Part shown: positions 55,281 through 64,000 of the stretch, one piece after another
How the letters are laid out: each line of letters begins with the position of its first letter
Numbering within the stretch: position 1 is the first letter of the stretch
From: Kappaphycus alvarezii
Lineage: Eukaryota > Rhodophyta > Florideophyceae > Gigartinales > Solieriaceae
Direction of reading: 5' to 3'
Assembly: GCA_002205965.3 (NCBI GenBank)
Contig: NADL03000068.1
Location: forward strand, 310,001-374,000
DNA: 64,000 bases
Notes under the pieces: model-generated
Databases searched by the model: none
The model's input: only the letters and a program-made list of their open reading frames with translations
Told to the model about the DNA's origin: nothing
Program-made: the position numbers and the translations under genes

Positions 55281-56190
55281 CATATCAACTGAGATGTGGC
55301 GCTTTTCTTCCAGTGATGGTGATACCACCAATGTGAGTTGTACTTTCATTGAAAGGACAGAAGCTACTAGCTCTAAGAAAGACGTTCTTCGTAGCTACTT
55401 TGAAACTTATGGACTTAATGTGTTTCTCCAACATCATGCTCAGGGTCCACTGAGCTTCCGGCTCCAAAACGCTTACGAGTGTGAAGAAAATGCATTCAAG
55501 ATAACAGTAAAACAGTTACTGCAAACGGAGTTCCAAAAGGTGCTAACATAATCAATAGCCACTTTATTTACAAACTGAAATCTAATAGTGATAGAACGCT
55601 TAAAATGAAAGATAGGATAGCTCCACATGGAAATAGGGATACTTAAAAGTCTCGCACGAAGACTCTACCGCCTTCCCGCCTATTGGCATAAGAATTTTAC
55701 TCTCGCTTGCAAGCATTTTTCAATGGTGCCTTGCAAAGATTATTTATAAGAGTGCTTTTTTGCAAACAGAAGAGGCACAGTACGATGTGTATGTGCTCCC
55801 ACCGCGTGAAAGCAAAGAAAGATTCACACACTGGCTTCTTTTTACTGTTTCGTACGGCCTCGTGAATGCCAACTAAAAATGACAGGAACATAGTGATACA
55901 ATTTTCACTAAGGTTGGACTCAAGCAAATTGTTTACGGCCCTTAGCTGTTCTACAATTGAAGTTCTTCTGGTATGCTGCAACTTGTGGCTGTGAATAATG
56001 TTGATGATGTGCTGTTTTCAGGAGAATTTGATGTTACAAATGGTAATATTGTCAGTGTTCAGAAGCAACAAGAACTTGGGACTATTGTTTATGGACCAGG
56101 GTCTTTCTACTTTTATGGCTTGATAATAACACACAATTCGTATTTTATCATCCAAATTCATGCTGGTGAAAAGCTTGACGCACTGTAAGC
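55281..56190 (+). pseudogene. Reverse transcriptase of the GalEa-type element
   Basis: Frame 55294-55551 reads MWRFSSSDGDTTNVSC, VLRSYFETYGLNVFLQHHAQ and later NAYECEENAFKITV; a shifted frame reads VPKGANIINSHFIYKLKSNS and LKMKDRIAPHGNRDT, the RT start (xIxSHxIYKxKxxxDGxxKxKxRIxPHGN). The centre is eroded. Frame 55973-56188 holds LVAVNNVDDVLFSG, the catalytic VDD box with both Asp residues, and YGPGSFYFYGLIIT, the equivalent of the copia FLG motif. Confidence 0.75.
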
Positions 56191-56529
56191 ATTCTCACTC
56201 TCGACACAACGAAGGAAGGAAGGCAATGACATCCTTAATGCAATCGAACCCAGTTCATTTAGATATTCGAACGGTGCAATGGGATGGATTGTAATAGGTT
56301 CCGTCAACTAAATTCACTGATCTGATACCGAAAATCGACTCCTCAAGAGTACCGAAGAAGCTGGGAACAACGATAACATAGAAGCGGCCTGAAAAAGTTG
56401 AATATCCTCTCTCAGTTCTTGTGTTCGCAGATAAAAGTCAAACAGTTGATTATGGCTAGCTTGGATACATGGGAGGCTTTCTTATTGGGGATTTTAAAGT
56501 TGAATAAGTGAAGCACACTTTGTAGTGGT

Positions 56530-56940
56530 CCTCCCAGGTCTAAAATGCCTGTCAAATGTCTAGAAGCAGCCAAAATACTTGCTGCAGGTGAATCAATTGA
56601 CGAAGGCAAAGTGCTCGTGAATGCTTTACGGGTGTTCCTTGATACTGAAATATATCTGATGATTGATATAGACCCCAGAAATCTGTTTAGCACTCTATCA
56701 AACTGTCACAACTCAATTGACAGATAGAATGGTGCAGATGTAAGCGTAATATACTATGAGTTCGAGACCCGCAATGTGAAAAGGATGTTTTGGATACTTT
56801 GAAAAGTTAATATTGATGACCCATTGACCCAAAGAAACAGTCATTGGGTGCAATCTCAACACCGAACGATGTACTCAGAAAAAATTGGATTCTACTTTGA
56901 AAAAGAGCTAGGTCGTAACCCGGATAAACTCTCCTGACTT
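56530..56940 (+). pseudogene. RNase H of the GalEa-type element
   Basis: Frame 56545-56727 reads LEAAKILAAGESIDEGKVLV, LRVFLDTEIYLMIDIDPRNL, FSTLSNCHNSIDR (stop), followed by ADVSVIYYEFETRNVKRMFW and VNIDDPLTQRNS. This matches the RNase H end of copia polyproteins (EAE-like start, DSKDLFxTLSTxxxxxDxxIRxDVxxIRxxFE ... KxNxADPxTK). IDIDPRN holds the expected Asp. Confidence 0.7.
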
Positions 56941-56950
56941 ATATTTTCGA

Positions 56951-56967
56951 AGAAAAAGAGGGGAGAT
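56951..56967 (+). promoter_or_regulatory. Polypurine tract
   Basis: AGAAAAAGAGGGGAGA lies directly before the right LTR, the expected site and composition of the plus-strand DNA primer. Confidence 0.7.
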
Positions 56968-56968
56968 T

Positions 56969-57249
56969 TGAACGTGATGCTTTATGATTCAGTCTGATTT
57001 TTGTTGATCATGTAATCTTCTCCAATGGAAGCCCTTTATGTCACGTCAAATTTGTATTTGTTAAAGTTATTTTTGTTGAAGATATACTAGTGTTCGCAAG
57101 TACTGGTTGCAAGATTGGTTTCTTACTAAACCTCTGGTTATTGAGAACAAATACAACTAAGAGCATCGAGGCAAACCAAAATACCTAAAGGACATTTGAT
57201 ATCCATCTTTATACTCTGATACCGCTGCTACTTCTACTTTGCTGATAAA
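56969..57249 (+). repeat. Right LTR of the GalEa-type element, internally deleted
   Basis: Begins TGAACGTGATGCTTTATGAT. Compared with the left LTR it lacks an internal block of about 150-190 bases, with the join at a GTATTTGTTAA-like sequence. The exact 3' end is uncertain. Confidence 0.75.
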
Positions 57250-60200
57250 AAATCGTTTGAAATACCTTTTAAACAGCCAATTTTTTGTACGGAAGCCGCA
57301 AAATCATATTCAAAGCCTGAGGCGTATACGACCAGGTGTAAAATGGGCCGCGGGTGAGGTTATTATGAGAACGGATAAAGCCACGAATTTGTCTGTAAAA
57401 GCCTATTAGTCGCCTTGCTCGTGATTTATTGAGTGAGTATGCAAACTTGGTGGAGAAGTCCGTTTTTAGATTAACCCATATCTAACCTATCTCAATAAAA
57501 AAACAATAGCTCTAGCTCAACCTCCTTTACTGTACCATTGATCCTTCCGATTAAGAACAACGACTATCTCATCAGCCATGGTAGGAATAAGTTGGCAGGG
57601 ATGATATTCTCAAAACCAAGTACCCCAAGACGGAGGTATTGGGAGCTACAAAACTTCTATCCCGGTGCATTTGTAGGAACACAAAGCGAAGGATAAGAAA
57701 GGGTGGTCAAGGGGCTACAAGTCAGTCTAGAAGGGGTAGGATGTACCACCTATGCTCAGTTACAAACGTAAAAGAAACATTTCTCAGCTCAGAAGTTGAA
57801 TTTAAACATCGCAACTATTTGAATCTGCACTTGACGTCGTCTACCAACTCGCTTGACCTCTGTCATAGAGAAACCAAAGTATGCCGCTTATATTGACTTT
57901 TGGACTAACTTTAAAGACTTAAGAACAAATGAAAAACACCAAAAATATGAACCAAAACAAATTATGAAGGCAGTAAAGATTATGGATAAGGTAATTACAA
58001 GATAAATATCCCTCTCTACTCCTTTCAATGACTTTCTCCGAGATCACAACCAAAATATTTCCAAATATTCGTACCTCCAATGTAGTTACTGCAAATCAAC
58101 TCGAGCGGCTAACAATGGTAGATATACTCCTCGGAGTTATCTAAGTCCTGTAGTCCCCTTTAATTCACTTGAATCTCCGATTCTTCATTTTCTGATATCA
58201 CAATCACAGACTTCTCTTCGTCATTTTATTCCACAATCGGCTCCCGATTCTCCGCACGCCTTCTCACGATGGTACTGTAATGTCTCCTAGATCTCCACCG
58301 AAACGTTTTCTTCCTCCGAAGTTTCGTCCTCTTCAACCTCTTGTGCCTTCTCTAAAAAGTTCGACGAACCCACTGTCGAATGCGTTCCTTGTCCATCCGT
58401 CGATGCGAGTCATCGACGTCCGTCGACCATTGCTGAAGCAATGTCATATCGTAAGTTTACTCTGGCCTTCTGGTTGATAGGTTGATCGATGAGCGGGGAT
58501 AGAGGCTGGCAACGTTGGAAAGAGGAGTAGCCGGCTTATGGGTCGTTGCTGTCGAACCGAGAATAAAGTTCGATCGTCATGTCATGTGTTTAAATATTGT
58601 CAATACACACAGGTTTCCATGCATAATGTATAATAAAATAAGAGTAAAATTGAATTTAAAGTTCGTCAGTAGCGATAAAATTTCCTATAAAGGCGGATGC
58701 CTGCTAAAAATTATTGATAAAAGCATTCATCATAGATATAGATATTTGGCGTCGTGCAGGCAAAATAACTAGAGAAGATATTGAGTAAATAAAAGGCAAG
58801 ATAGGAGAGGGATAGATAGTTGATACGTACCATAAAATGTGAAAAGTAAAAGACAGAAATGAAAGGGGATTTTGTCAAGTATAAAAAAAATAACGTGACA
58901 TAAAAAGAAAAAATAAGCGCGTTTGCTGCTCAAAAACGATTTCTGCAAGAAAAGAACATATCTTAGTTCTCCCCAATATCAAAATCACTTCAAGGAAAGA
59001 ATCTATTTAAAAATACAACAGTGAACTACCGATACATTTACACTTCTTAAACGAGACGGAATGGGATACCTTTTCTCTGACCTCACAGTGATTATGCTAT
59101 GCAGAATTCACCGAACAACGGGAAAAATGATTACTGTTCCTAAAGGACGAGTGTTCAATACTAATTAGAGATTAGAAGAACTTAGTAGACGCACGATCCA
59201 ATACAGTCAATCTTATTTAATTGCAACAGCTCAGGAATAAGGGTTCGCATTCTATGAAATGAAATTGTACAATCCATTCCGGACCTGTGTCCCTCGCATG
59301 GTATATCAAAATTCATCATTGAACCTCTAGCCTGGAGTAAAGCTCCAACGCTCACCAGAATATCCACCGTGAGATAATCTTTTCCCTGTACTATAGAAAT
59401 TCTTCGTCTTTTGGAACGATTATCTGCACGAAATCGTTCAATCACTCTGATAGCACCCCTAAATATGACTCTACACTACCATGAGCTCCTTACGCATGAA
59501 ACTTACCGAGATAACAGTAGTAAAAAGTTACAGAATCCTTCTCTAGGTCATTTTAGAATTTAATGTATCGTGCTCCCTTTCCGAACTCCAGGATTTTTCG
59601 TCTTGTATCGCTGATCCACTCCTATTTTTTCGGAAATCGAGATAGCCTGAAAACTATTCTGACTGATATTTCCTAGAATAGTAATAGAAGCTGAAATATT
59701 TTCGATTGATCTTCTATTGGACACCACTAAATCAAATAAAATAGAATTTTCACAGATTAAAAAACCAGTCCGCAGACTATTGTTTACTTGACATGACACG
59801 CGGTTGGATTAATTATTATGCAGCTGTTTATGATTACTCTGGAATATCTCAAGTATCAATTGCCTCTCTAATCCGTAGCCTTTTTCCACTGGTAGCCATT
59901 TTATAATCTATGGACCCTTTCCGTCCACAGTCGCAAATCCGGGTAGCGTAATCCCGTCAGGAACCTTCAGAAATATGAAACTGAAAGGATAGGGTTTTCA
60001 TGAAAATTCACGAATCGTTGATTGCAAAACGAATCATTTTAACCAAAAATTCAACGGGGAAGATAAATTTTTGAATTGAGATGCGCTCTGAACAGTTTGG
60101 AAAATCATTAATTTGTAAACTAGCACCTGAGTGATATGTGGATGGCAAATGATACCCTTATTAAATTTGAAATAACTTTTGATATGGTTTCGTGAACATT

Positions 60201-63200
60201 TTTACTTTCGATAGAACTAGCTGAACTTTTTAGATCAGTTATTGAAGATGAAAAATTCTCAAAATTATCTTTCTTCGTAACTAAAAGGATATATTATTAT
60301 CATCTTTAATCAAATGGAACCCCTATACAACTATTTGACGTAGCAAATGTTGGTTAAAGTCTTTAACTTGAACATTTGTACTTACCGTACCATTCAATTG
60401 TCCTTAATATCTTTGCAGACTGTAAAATTGGCCTAAATTCTTTGAAATTGGGCGTTTCCCGAAACATGGTGCCACGTTCACAACCTCAATTATTTTAAAA
60501 ACATGTAAATGGATTGCAAAGTACAGAGCGCCACGAAATTTTTTTCGACAAAACAGCGCCTCGCCAATACTACACGGATATTTCTGATTCGACATTGTTA
60601 AATTGGAGCTGCAGGCAGAATGAAGAAGAGCTTCCGTGCAGAGTTTAGCACTAAGATGGAAGAAGTTGACTAGTTGCCGCTTTTTTATTACTTTTCGATG
60701 CCTGAATATTGAAAACAAAGCCGTTTTCGATGACATAACGGGGACTTCAAAGACGGGAAAGGCTATCTCTTTACTTTAAACTTATTTTTCTATGAAAATG
60801 CGATCGATTAGGATGAGGGGATACTGAAGCGCAGTTTTGTATTGCAGTATATACTGTAGTACAGTATATACTGAAGTAAAAATAGCACATAAATTACTCA
60901 TCTACAATAGAAATAAATTTTCTTTGTGGCGAGAGATTCGTGTGGATCAATGGAAAGAATCTCAGTGGGACAAAACAGATAAACGTATCAGGTGATCATT
61001 GGACAGTTTTATTTGGCGGTGATTGGAAAAATGTTTGGCAGAGTGGAAAATTTGCATTTCAGTGATGCACCTAGATCACGTTAAATTGGAATGCAATACA
61101 ATATGACCAATCCAAGTTGTTACACACCTCTGATATTCAATGAAGCGGAAAAAGATCATAAAATAACTGCATATGTATTTGAAGAGCGGTTCTCTAGGTA
61201 AATAATGATTAGATAACATCTTCTCATAAGATTTGAATTGTTCTAAACAAAAAAGGTCCTGGATCGTCTCGAAATCACTGCTCTTACGGTACAAACTACA
61301 GGGGTTTCTATAATGTCCATTATTTAAGAAATGCGCTTCAAGATTTGTTTACAACAGTGCGTGAACAAGAGCTGATTGACAGCCGCTCATAAATAAGCGG
61401 GGTCGTTTTCAGGAAAACAATTGCCTTTTATTTACACTTTTAGTTTAATATAAAGCATATTTTGCCAGATTAACGCAATATAAATTAATAATTGTTGAGT
61501 ATGAAAATTAAACTACATTTTGTGCTACAGCAATGCTGTGTTTTCAGGTTTGAAAATATAGCTGTACACGTCGCAGAATTTCGAGTTTCACATTATTTAC
61601 TCACGATGAAATGGTTTTTTCGAGCGCCGATAAGAGAATCATTTAGGCGTAGGGTTTTTTTCTTCAAAGTTAAAATTAGATAGAGAATAAACTTGAACCA
61701 TCATTAAACTTAAACTATCCCATGTCTACTTATGGATTTTAGTATATGTACATGATGGACCTGAATCCTCTTTTCAAGCTTCTAAAAGGTTCCTTTGAGC
61801 AGAGATCTTCGAAAATTAAGATAAATTAATCTTCTCTGGGCTAACAGACCAATATTTTTATTGCTCACATACCATTAATTGATTCTTCGTGTTAATGAAT
61901 AACGCGAATGATTTTTATTAATTTTTTTTTGTGAATTGCATAACCAGAAAATTCTTCCCCAAAGAATGAGCTCATAATCGAATGCGCTCAAATCAGCACA
62001 TACTAGTTCGAGCTCCTACTGTGCCTATATATTAATTATCTAGGACGTCTCGCATAATTTGGTATCAGCTCCGTCTTAATCTATCCATTATCTCCCATTA
62101 TTTTCTAAGGGCACTACAAGAAGCTGATTATGTATATCCAAAATGTAATCAATGACTCTGCAACACATGGATATATCATCATGACTGGGTCCAAGTGGCT
62201 CACTTATCATCCTCGGAGCCATCCTGCAGTGATTTATTTGTGTAGAAGGTGTGATAAGGGATAATTAGATCTTAAAGGTTGTGTTACGGGGTCTTCTGGT
62301 ATCGGAGCCCACGTTTCAGGAGAAAGCATTAATTTGGAACTATAAATGCGGTATCGCTGAAAGTACTTACTCTTTTAAAACATAGCCAAAACATGAGGGA
62401 AGATTATAGTACCGGCGTGGCCTAAGCTGCTGACGCTTGTTTTAAAGAGGTTATGTGTGACAAAGGATAGATATTACCTGTCAAATAAGTGACCTGGAGG
62501 AGATAGAACTGTAATGAAAAAGGCGCTATAGTTGGAGATTTTGAGCGATCTCCGTCCTTCTGTCCATATTTTCCGTTCCATCAGTACAGTAGATTTCATA
62601 CCTCTTAAAAATTGAAGAACCTACGAAAAAGTAAAGCACATGTTTATTGTTTTTTGTATGCTCCTCCTGAATATGTGCGAAATAGTTCTTTTTATCCTCC
62701 AGTTTATGTTCTTACTATTTTCTCCTATTAAACATCGAGTTTTCGTTCACTGGCAAGCGAAAAGTGAAAAATTTTCAGTACAGAAACAGCAGATTTTATG
62801 GTTCACTTCTTGGTGAGCTTTTCTCAGTGGATGCCGTTCACTGTCCTTCATAGACAGTATAGCGCAACCAAAAATGAAAGGAAACAAGTCTATCAAATTT
62901 GCTCCTAGATCATCCGCAAATTGTGCCTCGAATTGTTCAATTATTTAAAGTAGTCATTACAAAAAAATGACAAGGTTATTTCCAAAAATATTTACTCACG
63001 CACGTCAAGACGTGAATCAAGCGGTGATGCAAATATTTGTTATCCCTGTGTATCTGGACGGAATATTTAGATTTACGACCAAAATAGAGAATATTTGATT
63101 CTCTTTAGGAATTTGCGTGACGTTACTCGTGAAATTTTAGTGATGGTATCTTTTATGCCTCAACCTGTAACGCGAACCATGAAGAAATCTATGAAAACTC

Positions 63201-64000
63201 AATACCCATCCAAGGTTGGTCCTACGTCAAATTAGTTTACCTAAAAATCTATTGCTACCGAGTAGGCGCCTTGAAAAATCTTTATCGGAATATTTTAACC
63301 ACTTGCACAATATTGAGAGTCACTAAATTTAATTGGAACTTCTTTGCGACGGGATAGCGATCCAGCGCCTTTTGTGAAGCTTCTGCTTTAAAAATGACTT
63401 GAATATTCCCTTTCTGGTACGTTGGGTTAAACTACATGCATTTAATCTTTCCCTATATATAAATACTGAGTCACCTCCCGAAACTTTCTGAGCGCGGTTT
63501 CAAGGACAGTGATCAAATTTGCTCCCGAGGTAATAATTGGTGGAGCTCAATTTTTTTCCACTAAAATTTCCAGTGAAGTGACCCGTCACTTGAATTTCTG
63601 TGGAAAGATTCAATTTTTAAGGTATAAAATTGTAGAAGGGCAAGCGGAGATGGAGTCTGACTGAGTAATAACTGTAACTGGGTGCAACTTCTATCCTCAT
63701 GAAGTACATCATTAAATCAATACCTTACAAGTGGATGAAAGTATCCACAGCTACTTCCATTCTCTCCACGAAATCGATGCAGTGCGGAAAGGACATTTGA
63801 GGAGGAATATATACGTTTAACCATCAATATGCCAACTATACTTCGTTTCAAATATATGTAAGAGTTCCTATTACAAAAAGCATAATTGAAAATGTTTCTG
63901 ATGAACTAAACCACTATCACACATTAATCATGTATTAATCAAGTAAGGCTGTCAACCATTATTCAAAGAACGCCTCAGACACCACTCATGCCGTAACTTA
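57250..64000. other. AT-rich terminal stretch, no recognised genes
   Basis: No convincing coding over about 6.7 kb. Short frames such as minus 59182-59445 (ISIVQGKDYLTVDILVSVGA) and minus 60404-60736 have no known motif. A somewhat GC-richer patch at 58100-58480 has, on minus, an acidic run VEEDETSEEENVSVEI that could be a protein scrap. A TATACTGTAGTACAGTATA palindrome lies near 60850. This could be old transposon debris or true intergenic DNA. Confidence 0.5.

Larger units (their letters stand above)
51611..57249 (+). mobile_element. GalEa-type Ty1/copia retrotransposon, decayed
   Basis: Two LTR-like repeats (51611-52043 and 56969-57249) enclose gag, integrase, RT and RNase H in the copia order. 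The protein pieces resemble polyproteins of the GalEa copia lineage, described from marine animals and red algae. Stops and frameshifts are frequent and integrase holds a GC-rich foreign insert (about 54172-54657). A purine tract precedes the right LTR. Confidence 0.8.

Noticed and set aside
57250-64000. Genes with introns in the terminal AT-rich stretch
   Set aside because: No protein-like exon chain with splice sites was seen; composition is unlike the two real genes.

Overview
The window reads as nuclear DNA of a red alga, probably a florideophyte (Chondrus-like). The best evidence is an intronless gene for a phycobilisome rod-linker protein with a plastid-targeting-like N-terminus (49669-50610, minus), next to an intronless MEMO1-family gene (47861-48883, plus). 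A Ty1/copia element of the GalEa kind, a lineage reported from red algae and marine animals, fits this. Species assignment is inference.

Only these two genes look intact; nearly everything else is transposable-element debris. From left to right: a decayed Ty3/gypsy remnant (about 600-4400); a PIF/Harbinger element with a transposase (plus) and a Myb/SANT-like partner (minus), both broken (about 4450-7110); a second Myb/SANT-like pseudogene (8795-9478); then a deep nest. A minus-strand Ty1/copia pol lies in three pieces (9840-10665, 12543-13856, 26764-27376). It is split by a Tigger/pogo DNA transposon (10666-12542), inserted just before the copia YVDD-type box, and by a 12.9-kb Ty3/gypsy element (13857-26763) with 741/739-bp LTRs and a 5-bp target duplication ACTAC. 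A piggyBac-like element (27390-31737) abuts the copia remnant. It has long palindromic ends and holds a LINE reverse-transcriptase fragment and a cluster of hairpins.

From 31.7 to 47.5 kb the DNA is mostly AT-rich and without intact genes. It holds a 3.12-kb element bounded by GGACGTGCGCAG terminal inverted repeats (33720-36839), islands of TACTGTACAGTA-like palindromes, and a decayed DDE_Tnp_4-type transposase (about 40980-41990). The gene island at 47.8-50.7 kb follows, with a 75-bp tandem repeat between the two convergent genes. A GalEa-type copia element with LTRs (51611-57249) carries a foreign-looking GC-rich insert. The last 6.7 kb is AT-rich and unexplained.

The candidates for something undescribed are the long extra 3' region of the gypsy element with antisense reading frames, the 33720-36839 element whose terminal repeat recurs at two other sites, and the hairpin cluster with Pol III-like boxes at 28950-29064. 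All reading is by eye from six-frame translation; no database search was run.
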